Assembly: GCA_026391005.1 (NCBI GenBank)
Contig: JAPLEV010000006.1
Coordinates: forward strand, 59,486 to 123,485
Reading direction: 5' to 3'
DNA from: Flavobacteriia bacterium
Lineage (GTDB): Bacteria; Bacteroidota; Bacteroidia; Flavobacteriales_D; Crocinitomicaceae
DNA length: 64,000 bases
In this document: piece by piece, positions 26,552 to 35,079 of the stretch
How positions within the stretch are numbered: position 1 is the first letter of the stretch
Layout of the letters: each line of letters starts with the position of its first letter
Translations under genes and position numbers: made by a program
Notes under the pieces: model-generated
What the model saw: only the letters and a program-made list of their open reading frames with translations
Told to the model about the DNA's origin: nothing
Database searches by the model: none

Positions 26552-28261
26552 TCACTCATTCTGATAAACATAAAGAGCATCCGCATTTATTTGCTCCTCC
26601 ACACTTATGTTTTTAAGCTTTGCTTTCTTTGTTATTTCATTTATCCATTGAGGACTATTGTAAATCGCTTTTTTAATTCGGTCTATTTCTTTTTTTGCCC
26701 CAATCGATTTTAATTGATTCAAAGAAATTTTTTTCAGAGCCGGAATATCATTTATATAATACCAATGGGCAATTGGAGAAGATTGGGATTTTATATTATT
26801 TATTTGATTTAACGTTAAGCCATAAGTCATTAAAGCTGTCAGGTCATCTTCATGAACCGCCACTTTTAGCACTTTAACTTTTCCATTTTCTTTCTTAATG
26901 TAAAACACGGGAGAGTTACTTTTGGAAAAATCGAATGTCTTGCTGGATCTTGCAATAAAAATTTGGGGGTCTGGATTGTAGAGATGAGGGTAATTCATAA
27001 GCGCCCATTTAGCAAAAGGCAAGTGGTCGATGTTGCACCAATCAAACTTATTGTATGGATTGTGAATCTTTATAAAGAAAAATTGCAACGCGAAAACAAC
27101 ATAAATTACACTTGATTTTAACTTTAATCCGTAATCACTAAACAACTCAATACTATGATAAATAATTATTATTCCTATCCAAATTGCATAGCGATTCACA
27201 ATAGCCATTCCGTGATTCCAATTGCTCATCATGCAAACAATAAAGGTTAATAGTAGAATAAGGGGTGGAAGAAAGTCGTCTTGACACAATTTTAATTGAT
27301 GAGTGAACACCTTCCGATAACGATTTATAAGCAGAATTATATATACGCCTAAAAGTAAATTCAAGCTCAGTATCATTCCCTGATTTAAATCAATGAAAAA
27401 GCCTAAAAATCGTGTAAATGTAACATTTGAAACCGCTAAATATCCGGCATCTTTTATCAGATTAGTCGTCCCGAAATAATAAAAATAAAAGGCACTTGGT
27501 AGAAAAAATAGAAACGCTGGATACGATATTCTAATCCAATTTTTTATTCTCCATTTTTCATTATATCCAGCTGAAATTACTAGCCAAATCAATAAAATTA
27601 ATAGCGGTTGATTTTGTAAACTAGCGAGGGTCATTAACAAAATCGACCATACATATTTCTTTTCCCTTTGAAATAACAGGGAAAGAAGTACGAGAACAAC
27701 CGTCATTATTTCTGGATGTGACCAAGCTATATAGTAAAATACAGCAGAAAAATTAGCCAACAAAACCAAGCCGATAGATTGCCAAGTTTCTAATTTAAAA
27801 TAAAAAAGAAGTAAAAAACCAGTTATGCCTAAAAGGAAAAAATTGGTAATTTGAAAGGTGTATTGTGGATTAATGTCTAAGATGGTAGTTAGCCATCTCG
27901 CCGGAGTATTGATTAGGGAATAAAAAGAAAAATGATAACCGAAATTTTGACCGTTTTTTGTTCGATAAAACCCTCCGTATTCACGTGCCATTGAGTTTTT
28001 TAAAAAAGCGTGAATAGTATCAAATGCAGCTGCTTTATAATTTTCACTCCAAGCCTTGTGGCTGATATATGCTGTTTTAAAATCGCTAGCATCACTTTCA
28101 CGAATAGAAGCGGAACCGTGTCGATAAAAAGCTTCTGTAGTTAATGTATATTCTATTCCATCGCCTGTAGCATAGGGCTCAATTGTTGCAACCTGAAATA
28201 GTGTACACGCCAAAACACTTAAAAACAAAAGGCCCTTTAACAAAAATTGTCTAGTTAACAT
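26552..28261 (-). CDS. Polytopic membrane protein, probable GT-C glycosyltransferase
   Basis: A 569-residue membrane protein. A signal-anchor-like first helix is followed by EPYATGDGIEYTLTTEAFYRHGS, which fits the acidic first periplasmic loop of GT-C enzymes. About ten more helices follow (about 130-400), then a soluble domain of about 170 residues ending EEQINADALYVYQNE. No named family was recognised. It overlaps the DedA-like gene by 11 bp and converges on the HAD gene. Together with the other GT-C-like protein it brackets the polyprenyl-pentose genes. Confidence 0.6.
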   Translation of the reverse strand: MLTRQFLLKGLLFLSVLACTLFQVATIEPYATGDGIEYTLTTEAFYRHGSASIRESDASDFKTAYISHKAWSENYKAAAFDTIHAFLKNSMAREYGGFYRTKNGQNFGYHFSFYSLINTPARWLTTILDINPQYTFQITNFFLLGITGFLLLFYFKLETWQSIGLVLLANFSAVFYYIAWSHPEIMTVVLVLLSLLFQREKKYVWSILLMTLASLQNQPLLILLIWLVISAGYNEKWRIKNWIRISYPAFLFFLPSAFYFYYFGTTNLIKDAGYLAVSNVTFTRFLGFFIDLNQGMILSLNLLLGVYIILLINRYRKVFTHQLKLCQDDFLPPLILLLTFIVCMMSNWNHGMAIVNRYAIWIGIIIIYHSIELFSDYGLKLKSSVIYVVFALQFFFIKIHNPYNKFDWCNIDHLPFAKWALMNYPHLYNPDPQIFIARSSKTFDFSKSNSPVFYIKKENGKVKVLKVAVHEDDLTALMTYGLTLNQINNIKSQSSPIAHWYYINDIPALKKISLNQLKSIGAKKEIDRIKKAIYNSPQWINEITKKAKLKNISVEEQINADALYVYQNE

Positions 28262-28685
28262 ACAGATAAAAGATTACTATACATAAGTACCTGATAAACT
28301 TTCCAATTAACATAAAAAGAAGCGACCAAAATACAGAGGCCTTAAAAAATCCCAAGGCAACACCTATCACGTCACCAATAAATGGTAACCAAGAAAGTAA
28401 GGCCAACCACGAACCATATTTTTGTATTCCTCCTTTCCAGGAGTCTATTGTTTCTTGTTTCACACGAAGCTTTTTTAACCACTCCGTTTTTCCAACGTAC
28501 CCGATTCCAAAATTCAAATAGCCTCCCAGGGTGTTTCCTGTTGTAGCAATAAACAAGGTGATGATTGGGTCGTATCCTGCAGAAAGCATGGCAATTAAGA
28601 ATACTTCGGAGGCTATTGGAATAATCGTCGCTGCTAAAAAGCAGGTGATAAATAACCCTAAATACCCTAATTCAAATGTGCCCAT
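28251..28685 (-). CDS. DedA/YqaA-like small membrane protein
   Basis: 144 residues with about four helices and the SNARE-associated (VTT/DedA) features: GTFELGYLGLFITCFLAATIIPIASEVFLI, TTGNTLGGYLNFGIGYVGK and SWLPFIGDVIGVALGFFK. YqaA-type proteins are the short DedA group; larger relatives move undecaprenyl phosphate or phospholipid across the membrane. ATG 28685 was chosen over a TTG at 28697, which falls in the T-run of the upstream terminator. It overlaps the GT-C-like gene downstream, so the two are co-translated. Confidence 0.85.
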   Translation of the reverse strand: MGTFELGYLGLFITCFLAATIIPIASEVFLIAMLSAGYDPIITLFIATTGNTLGGYLNFGIGYVGKTEWLKKLRVKQETIDSWKGGIQKYGSWLALLSWLPFIGDVIGVALGFFKASVFWSLLFMLIGKFIRYLCIVIFYLYVN

Positions 28686-28699
28686 TCTATAAAACAAAA

Positions 28700-28721
28700 A
28701 AGGCCGGAATGAACCGGCCTT
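28700..28721 (-). terminator. Intrinsic terminator after the T9SS cargo gene
   Basis: Eight-bp perfect stem AAGGCCGG / CCGGCCTT with a 6-nt loop, followed on the - strand by TTTTTTGTTTT. It lies between the cargo gene stop (28742) and the DedA-like start. Confidence 0.85.
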
Positions 28722-28741
28722 AATTAATGACTAAGTGTCGT

Positions 28742-30547
28742 TTATTTCTTCATGAATTTCTTTGTAGTAATTCCTGTTTCAGTAGCGATGTTTACAACGT
28801 ACATTCCCGCTGATAACTTGCTAACATCAATTGCTGCTGTTCCTGCAGCAATTCCTTGTGGAGCGATTATCTCTTTTCCTGTTAAATCCCAAACCGAAAC
28901 CAAGGCCGTACCTGTAACATTTAAAGAAACATTCAATGTAGTAGAGGTTGGATTAGGGTAAACAGATGCTTGAATATCATTGTTTAATTCATTAATGCCA
29001 ATTACTGGATCAAAATTCAATCGAACATATGGCGTTCCTGTTTGGTAGTACCACGTGTTATCCAACATGTCTAAGAAAAATGATGTTTGTACTTCTGACG
29101 TACCTGCATTTACAACTTTAAGTCCGGCAGCATAGCAACCAACAACTGCCAAATAAGTGTTGTTCATTAGCATGTTAACTGGAGTGTTTAAGGCCACCAC
29201 CAAGTTGGTGTTAAGGTTTGTTGCGCCTACAATTAACGGGTCTGACTCTGATTCAAAAACAAAATCACCTGTTGTTGCGTCTATGGAATACAATTTTACG
29301 AAAATCTCCGTTCCAACAGCGGTACCTGAAGCGCCTCCCAATAAGCGTACATTAATTCCTTTCAGCGTTTGGTCGGCCCAAATATCGAATAAATTACCGA
29401 CCTCAAAGCCATCTGTACCGTTAGATGTTGACCCGGCTGCTGTTCCATTATCACGTGCATAAATATAATTACCTACGCTAAATGCTATATTTGAAATGGC
29501 ATTGTTTGTTGGTACGTCATCTGTAGAGTCAGCAGTAATTGTTTGTAAAACAGAATAAGAGCCAATAGCTGGCGGCGTAAAAGGAGTGCTTACGGTAAGG
29601 ATTGTTGTATCAAGCGACGTAATCGTTGCTGGTGCACTACTTCCTACAAATTGCCCCGTATTTACATTAATATTCAACTTAACATTTGTTTGGCTATTTA
29701 TACCGCCATTGAAAACTTCTGCTTCAAAATCAATCGGAGCCGTTTGTGTGATTGGTATTTGATAATAATTTAACCCTGCTGTACCCCAATATTTATCCGT
29801 TACGCTAAGGTCATTTGTTGGATTTGTTACCAATTTAACATCATCAATATACCAACCGTACGTAATCCAAACATTTGGATTGGTCGCTGATGCTGGATAA
29901 TTGGTTGTCCAACTAAACCGAATCCATATAGGAGATGGGCTTGCCGGTATTATGTTCGCTAAATTAATCGATTTATTGTTTGGATTAGCATAAGGCGTTC
30001 CTCCTGCAGAAGATAATACGGACTCATTTAGGTTATCAGAAACCGTCGTCCATGTTGTACCATTGGTGCTTATTTGCACTTCTTGTAGGTCATTGAAACG
30101 AGCGCCGTATTGTTGGAACTGAATACTAACTTGGTTAGTACCACCCAAAGCTGTAATATTAATCGGTGATGCGGTTGTCATTGTGTACACCACATTAAGC
30201 GCTTGCGTTGCAGGACTTGCCGTTGGATCGCCATTCGATAATTCTGCATACGATCCACCTGATGTTGAGTTTATGCCGTTTGGATCCCACCAACCTTCGG
30301 CGGTTGCGCCAATATCCCATCCGAATTGAGCGGCTGTTTGACCATTGTTATCAATAACCCAATTGGCAGGGTTTGAAAAATTATCAGACCATAATGTTAC
30401 GCCTAATGTTTTTTCAGTACTTGGTTTTTCAAGAGTTGTTGCTGGTTTCGCTAACAAATCCTGGAACGTTAGCAATCTTGGTTGTTTCTGAGCAGAAACG
30501 GCCAAGGTTAACAATAACGCTGAAGCTGTAAGTAAGTTTTTTTTCAT
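28742..30547 (-). CDS. T9SS-exported surface protein, function unknown
   Basis: A 601-residue protein with a signal peptide (ASALLLTLAVSAQK). Residues about 50-245 look like a jelly-roll/MAM-type adhesion domain (LWSDNFSNPANWVIDNNGQT, WITYGWYIDDVKLV). A beta-rich middle part contains a CARDB-like segment (about 245-355). The end is a type A T9SS sorting domain (ASVYPNPTSTTLNVSL, VWDLTGKEI, LSAGMYVVNIATETG, TKKFMKK). No catalytic motif is visible. It has its own candidate promoter and terminator, so it is monocistronic. Likely a cell-surface or secreted structural or adhesive protein. Confidence 0.85.
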   Translation of the reverse strand: MKKNLLTASALLLTLAVSAQKQPRLLTFQDLLAKPATTLEKPSTEKTLGVTLWSDNFSNPANWVIDNNGQTAAQFGWDIGATAEGWWDPNGINSTSGGSYAELSNGDPTASPATQALNVVYTMTTASPINITALGGTNQVSIQFQQYGARFNDLQEVQISTNGTTWTTVSDNLNESVLSSAGGTPYANPNNKSINLANIIPASPSPIWIRFSWTTNYPASATNPNVWITYGWYIDDVKLVTNPTNDLSVTDKYWGTAGLNYYQIPITQTAPIDFEAEVFNGGINSQTNVKLNINVNTGQFVGSSAPATITSLDTTILTVSTPFTPPAIGSYSVLQTITADSTDDVPTNNAISNIAFSVGNYIYARDNGTAAGSTSNGTDGFEVGNLFDIWADQTLKGINVRLLGGASGTAVGTEIFVKLYSIDATTGDFVFESESDPLIVGATNLNTNLVVALNTPVNMLMNNTYLAVVGCYAAGLKVVNAGTSEVQTSFFLDMLDNTWYYQTGTPYVRLNFDPVIGINELNNDIQASVYPNPTSTTLNVSLNVTGTALVSVWDLTGKEIIAPQGIAAGTAAIDVSKLSAGMYVVNIATETGITTKKFMKK

Positions 30548-30573
30548 GTCGTTGTTTTGAGATTTTTGTTTTT

Positions 30574-30581
30574 CAAAATTA
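30574..30581 (-). promoter_or_regulatory. Candidate -7 promoter element for the T9SS cargo gene
   Basis: Reads TAATTTTG on the - strand, 26 bp upstream of the ATG at 30547, in the gap behind the omega-amidase stop. Confidence 0.5.
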
Positions 30582-30601
30582 GGGCTTATTTCCTTATTTT
30601 C

Positions 30602-31378
30602 CTAAAAGTCGTTCAAAAAAGGGAGCTCCTTCCTAAAAGACTTAAGTTCTGTAGCATTCAGGATGGTGGATCTTACGGCAATCTCGTTTTTTTCGAAGGA
30701 AAGAATGGGAAGGCCATTATAATCATTAACCACTGATTGGCCATTATAATTTAAGCCATTGCCATCAACACCTACCCTGTTTAATCCTGCCACATAGGCT
30801 TGGTTTTCAATCGCCCTGGCACTTAATAGTTTCTCCCAGTGACCAATCCGTTTTTCTGGCCAATTTGCCACATAAAGCAATAAATCATACTTCGCGTTAC
30901 CTTCCTTGTCGATTTTGTTCGCTGAACAGGCGGGAAATCTTAAATCAAAACATACTTGTAAATTAATCTTCCACCCTAAATAATCAACTATTTTTTCTTC
31001 TTTACCTGGCGAAAAAACGCCCCCCTCCCCACCTAACGCAAATAAATTTCGCTTGTCATAATACACAAATTCCCCATTGGGATAAATAAAAAATCCTCTA
31101 TTAAAAAAATGTTCGCCGTCTTTAACCATCATCGAGGTGTAAATTGCCGAATTTTTTTGTTTGGCCCAAATTTTCAATTGGTTTAGACTTGGTGAATTCT
31201 CTGGCGATTCGGCTAGGTTCAATGCATCCATGCTGAAAGATGTATTAAACATTTCGGGAAGTAGAATTAAGTCCGTTGAGAAATTTTCATTCATTAAAGC
31301 GCTAACATTGGCGATGTTTTTACTTTTTTCCTCCCAAAATTGGGCGGTTTGAATTAATGAAATTGTTAAATCGCGCAT
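30602..31378 (-). CDS. Omega-amidase (carbon-nitrogen hydrolase superfamily)
   Basis: 258 residues with the nitrilase-superfamily Glu-Lys-Cys triad: Glu in LILLPEMFNTSF, Lys in YYDKRNLFALGGE, Cys in INLQVCFDLRFPACS. This pattern is that of YafV/omega-amidase, which hydrolyses alpha-ketoglutaramate and related omega-amides. The start overlaps the end of the aminotransferase gene by 13 bp. The pair forms the glutaminase II route: transamination with glutamine gives ketoglutaramate, and the amidase makes that step irreversible. It is a cytoplasmic enzyme; no signal peptide is seen. Confidence 0.9.
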   Translation of the reverse strand: MRDLTISLIQTAQFWEEKSKNIANVSALMNENFSTDLILLPEMFNTSFSMDALNLAESPENSPSLNQLKIWAKQKNSAIYTSMMVKDGEHFFNRGFFIYPNGEFVYYDKRNLFALGGEGGVFSPGKEEKIVDYLGWKINLQVCFDLRFPACSANKIDKEGNAKYDLLLYVANWPEKRIGHWEKLLSARAIENQAYVAGLNRVGVDGNGLNYNGQSVVNDYNGLPILSFEKNEIAVRSTILNATELKSFRKELPFLNDF

Positions 31379-32496
31379 AATAACTGGGTGGCTTTTAGTA
31401 TCGTTTCATTGTCTTTAGCAAAGCAAAATCGTACTAGTTGTTGATCAAATTTATTACTGTAGAAAGCAGAAACGGGAATGGCCGCTACACCGTGTTTTTT
31501 GGTTAACTCTTCGCAGAAATCGATGTCAGATTTATTACTTATTGCTGCAAATGACGCTAATTGAAAATACGTGCCTTCACAAGGAAGTAACGTAAATTTA
31601 CTTCCACTTAGCGCTTCTCGAAACGTATCCCTTTTTTCTTTGTAAAATTGACCCAGCTGTTCAATATTAGACAGCGGCAAATACGCTGCTAATACAGATT
31701 GCGCCAAACTATTCACGGAAAAAACTAAATACTGATGCACTTTAATTATTTCCGCGAGGATGGATTTTGGAGCTGTTAGATAGCCGACTTTCCATCCTGT
31801 AACATGGAATGTTTTCCCGAACGAAGAGACAATAACCGACCTTTCGCGCAACATTTCATTAAAAGCTGCGGAAATGTGTTTCTGCTCAAAAGTTATAAAT
31901 TCATAAACCTCATCAGACAACACGATTAATTTAGGGTGTTTTTGAACCAAATCCACCAACAACAACATATCTGACTCTTCCCATAAAACGCCACTTGGAT
32001 TGTGGGGAGAATTGATAATTATCATCTTCGTTTTTGAGGAAACACTTTCATTTATTTTTTGCCAATCCGGCCTAAATTTTTCGTCAAGTGAAATATGAAT
32101 TGGTCTTGCGCCTACTAATAAAATTGGCACTTCGTAGCAATCGTAACTCGGGTCTAAAATAATAACTTCTTCCCCAGCTGAAACCAAGGCTTGAATCGCA
32201 GCAAAAATTCCTTGGGTAGCACCTGCCGTTATTAAAACATTCTCGTTTGGGTCTATTTTACACTTGTGATTTTTGTTTATAAGACGTGCTATTTCTTGCC
32301 TTAATATTACATTGCCCTGCATTGGCGCATATTGGTGAACATCGAGTGTGCTGTGTTCACCTATTAAGTTTTGTAATTGTATATCAATTGGATAATTAGG
32401 AAATCCTTGGGCAAGATTTATTGCCTTGTTTTCGGCTGCCATTAATGACATTTTAGTGAAAATGGTGGTGCCAATTAATGGTAATTTACTCTCCAT
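31366..32496 (-). CDS. Class I/II PLP aminotransferase (methionine / KAT III type)
   Basis: 376 residues of fold-type I aminotransferase. NLAQGFPNYPID is characteristic of the YbdL / kynurenine aminotransferase III group, which prefers methionine, glutamine and aromatic amino acids. INSPHNPSG, LSDEVYEFITFE and the PLP lysine in SSFGKTFHVTGWKVGY are present. The start chosen is ATG 32496; an upstream GTG (32526) would extend into the S41 peptidase gene. It is coupled to the omega-amidase, suggesting regeneration of methionine from its keto acid with glutamine as donor. Confidence 0.9.
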   Translation of the reverse strand: MESKLPLIGTTIFTKMSLMAAENKAINLAQGFPNYPIDIQLQNLIGEHSTLDVHQYAPMQGNVILRQEIARLINKNHKCKIDPNENVLITAGATQGIFAAIQALVSAGEEVIILDPSYDCYEVPILLVGARPIHISLDEKFRPDWQKINESVSSKTKMIIINSPHNPSGVLWEESDMLLLVDLVQKHPKLIVLSDEVYEFITFEQKHISAAFNEMLRERSVIVSSFGKTFHVTGWKVGYLTAPKSILAEIIKVHQYLVFSVNSLAQSVLAAYLPLSNIEQLGQFYKEKRDTFREALSGSKFTLLPCEGTYFQLASFAAISNKSDIDFCEELTKKHGVAAIPVSAFYSNKFDQQLVRFCFAKDNETILKATQLLCAI

Positions 32497-32498
32497 TC

Positions 32499-33956
32499 TT
32501 ATTGATTTAATAGGTAATAAATGCACGGGTCGATAGCGTTAATTAACTGACTTTGGGTGGCTGTAATTATCCGGTCTAATACAATTTGGTTTGTTGGGCC
32601 GTCATCAACGTTTAATGGTGTGATTTTTAAGGTAGAAATAGAGATTGACAGCATTGTATTGGGAAGGATTAAACGAGCAGAATTAGCAAAGGTCCCCGAC
32701 GAGGAGCCCATGCATTGGGTTCCTATAATTTCGCCCCTTTTCGCGCTACGAAACCATGCTGCAAAATTTGCAGCGGCAGACATTGATAAACCATTAATTA
32801 AAAGTGTGCATTTTCCGGTATACGGTTCAATTGACTTGTTTTTAAGTTGTGTGGTAATTAAAATTGTATCTATTGTCCCATATGGACTATAAAAAAAGGC
32901 CAATTCTTTTCTTAAGGCATCGCTTGAATAAGAACGAGTTGCCAATTGCTTAAATCGCCATTGTTGTTGAAAATTTAGATTTGAAAACCGGTCGTATCTG
33001 CTTCTTTTGTAAATATACTCTGCTTTATATGGCTGGGCGTTTTTTGCTATTAATAGCATAAGATATTCCTGTAAAGCAACGTATCCCCCAAAATTATTTC
33101 GTAGGTCTATAATTAAGTGATTAATGCCTTTCGCTTTGATTTCATTAAAAAGCTTGGTTAATTCAAGATTAAACTTTCTGTAAGAAAAAGGCGAAAAGGA
33201 ATTTATAGTTAAGTGCGCTGTAGAATTGTATAACGTTAAATTCAATTCTTTTTTCGGTGCATTAAATCGTCTTGTACTTTTGGAACGAAACAATAACGGC
33301 AAAACAAGATTCTTTGTTATTGTGTCTTTATTGGGAAGACAATAAGTGATTGTCCTTTCAGGGCCAATTGAACAATGATTTAAAATTTCCCCAAGTTGCC
33401 CGATTGAGAATTCCATTTGCGCTTGAAAAGCATCTGCTTCAATTGGGCTTAATCGCAAGGAAACATCCTTTGCCCTAGAAAGAGATAGGCCGTTGAAAGA
33501 TATCAGTTCTGCGCCTGCTGGAATGCTGTTTTTCCAACTTTTAGTAACAAGGAGTTTTTCATTACTTTCACAAAGGCGTATAGGATAATTATATCTTCCA
33601 TTCCTTTTGTATTGGGAAAGGTTAGTAGGGGGCAAAAAGGTGTGGGAATCACGCAATAAAGAAAGCCAATCAGAAACTAATAAAGAAAAGTCAATAAGCG
33701 AATAGGGCTGATTAAGGGCTAATAACGCAGCATTATAAGCAGAATCGAATACGGTTTTAGTACAGTAGAGGTAGGGAGATGGGTGAATCTCTTCAATTTT
33801 TTGTTTAATAAATTGAAGATCATTTATTAATAAATCATTACAAATCTTGTCTACCGAAACGTCTGTCGTCTTTTTAAATAAAAAGGACTTGCAAGACTGT
33901 GGCCTTGCCGTCTGAACTAAAATAATAATAAAAAATGAGGCGAAAAGATTTTTCAA
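32499..33956 (-). CDS. S41-family (C-terminal processing-like) exported peptidase
   Basis: About 485 residues. The N-terminus has a signal peptide (LFASFFIIILVQTARPQ). The tail-specific-protease-like catalytic domain includes HLIIDLRNNFGGYVALQEYL and the nucleophile region INGLSMSAAANFAAWFRSAKRGEIIGTQCMGSSSG. No PDZ domain is obvious. No ATG is available: the start must be TTG at 33956 or TTG at 33968. 33956 is preferred because a TAnnTTTG element ends at 33978 and leaves almost no leader for 33968. It lies 2 bp before the aminotransferase start. The substrate is unknown. Confidence 0.82.
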   Translation of the reverse strand: MKNLFASFFIIILVQTARPQSCKSFLFKKTTDVSVDKICNDLLINDLQFIKQKIEEIHPSPYLYCTKTVFDSAYNAALLALNQPYSLIDFSLLVSDWLSLLRDSHTFLPPTNLSQYKRNGRYNYPIRLCESNEKLLVTKSWKNSIPAGAELISFNGLSLSRAKDVSLRLSPIEADAFQAQMEFSIGQLGEILNHCSIGPERTITYCLPNKDTITKNLVLPLLFRSKSTRRFNAPKKELNLTLYNSTAHLTINSFSPFSYRKFNLELTKLFNEIKAKGINHLIIDLRNNFGGYVALQEYLMLLIAKNAQPYKAEYIYKRSRYDRFSNLNFQQQWRFKQLATRSYSSDALRKELAFFYSPYGTIDTILITTQLKNKSIEPYTGKCTLLINGLSMSAAANFAAWFRSAKRGEIIGTQCMGSSSGTFANSARLILPNTMLSISISTLKITPLNVDDGPTNQIVLDRIITATQSQLINAIDPCIYYLLNQ

Positions 33957-33977
33957 AATTAAAAACAATAATTATCA

Positions 33978-33985
33978 CAAAGGTA
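33978..33985 (-). promoter_or_regulatory. Candidate -7 promoter element for the S41-aminotransferase-amidase operon
   Basis: Reads TACCTTTG on the - strand, just upstream of the TTG start. It is divergent from another TAnnTTTG at 34051, which strengthens both. Confidence 0.55.
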
Positions 33986-34050
33986 AAAAAGCACTTGGTT
34001 ATTTATTAATGATATTCGTTTTTTAAAAGGTGTGGGAAACAAAGTGAGAC

Positions 34051-34058
34051 TATCTTTG
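34051..34058 (+). promoter_or_regulatory. Candidate -7 promoter element for the TIGR01777 gene
   Basis: TATCTTTG (TAnnTTTG) ends 30 bp upstream of the ATG at 34089. No clear -33 element. Confidence 0.55.
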
Positions 34059-34088
34059 TCTTAAAAATAAAATTCTAAACCATTTTTT

Positions 34089-34982
34089 ATGACTGCGCCT
34101 AAAACAATATTAATTGCTGGGGGATCTGGTTTAATTGGTCGTTCGCTATCCATATCATTAAGAGAAAGGGGACACTCCGTGCTTATTTTAACAAGGAATC
34201 CGAAAAGTGAAAGTGATGTTTTTTGGAATCCCTATTTAGGTAAAATTGACAATAACAAAGTAAAAAACGTGCAGGTCATTATTAATCTAATTGGAGAGGG
34301 AATCGCAGAACAAAAATGGACGCTTAAAAGAAAAAAAGAATTAACTGAGTCAAGGGTTTTGCCCACTCAATTTTTAGCAGAAATTGCTGTGGAAATGAAG
34401 CATTTGGTTTATTATATTGGAGCATCTGGTGTAAATTGTTATGGTTTTGACAGCGAAGAACTAATAACAGAAGATGCCCCCTATGGCAGCGATTATTTAT
34501 CCCTTTTGGTTAAAGATTGGGAAAGTGCAAGTGATTTATTTTCAACTAAATGTCCTGTGGTTAAGCTGCGTATTGCTACGGTATTAACAAACGAAGGCGG
34601 ACTAATAGAAAAGTTCAAGGTTCCTCTGTTTTTTCGGTGCAGCCCAGTATTTGGTAACGGGAAACAATTAATGTCTTGGATTCATTTATCTGACCTATGT
34701 CGTCTAATTAATTTTTGTGTCGATGGGCAGATTTCGGGCACATTTAATGCGGTTTCAAATAATGATTCTGGATATTCCTTTGCGAAAATGCTTTTGAAAA
34801 CAAGCAAAAAATGGGGTTTTATATTTAAAACTCCTTCTTGGATCATTCGATTTGTATTTGGAGAAATGTCAATTATATTATTAAAGGGTATAAGGGCGTC
34901 TAATCAAAAAATACGTGATGCTGGCTTTACATTTTCTTTTAATACAATTGAAAGTGCTTTAAATGATGTGAAGAAAAAGTGA
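34089..34982 (+). CDS. TIGR01777-family NAD(P)-dependent epimerase-like protein
   Basis: 297 residues of extended SDR fold. The nucleotide-binding motif is LIAGGSGLIGRSLSISL. The family-specific FWNPYLGKID, INLIGEGIAEQKWTLKRKKELTESRV, YIGASGVNCYGF and SWIHLSDLCRLINFC follow. The C-terminal DUF1731 region is TPSWIIRFVFGEMSIILLKGIRAS. Relatives include E. coli YfcH, whose substrate is not established, so no reaction is assigned. A single-gene unit with its own promoter-like element. Confidence 0.92.
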   Translation: MTAPKTILIAGGSGLIGRSLSISLRERGHSVLILTRNPKSESDVFWNPYLGKIDNNKVKNVQVIINLIGEGIAEQKWTLKRKKELTESRVLPTQFLAEIAVEMKHLVYYIGASGVNCYGFDSEELITEDAPYGSDYLSLLVKDWESASDLFSTKCPVVKLRIATVLTNEGGLIEKFKVPLFFRCSPVFGNGKQLMSWIHLSDLCRLINFCVDGQISGTFNAVSNNDSGYSFAKMLLKTSKKWGFIFKTPSWIIRFVFGEMSIILLKGIRASNQKIRDAGFTFSFNTIESALNDVKKK

Positions 34983-35079
34983 AGCCTTTGTTACTGCTAA
35001 CAACATAATGTAGATAAGTTCGAAAATAAAAACGGAAGCCTTTTTGAAAACAAACTACCTTCATCAAAACACAATCTAA

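Noticed and set aside
27978..29460. Further CACGTG hexamers (near 27980, 29050, 29450, also 41475 and 62876)
   Set aside because: Only the 6-bp core is present; the flanking GTTT/AAAC arms are missing, so they are not parS sites.
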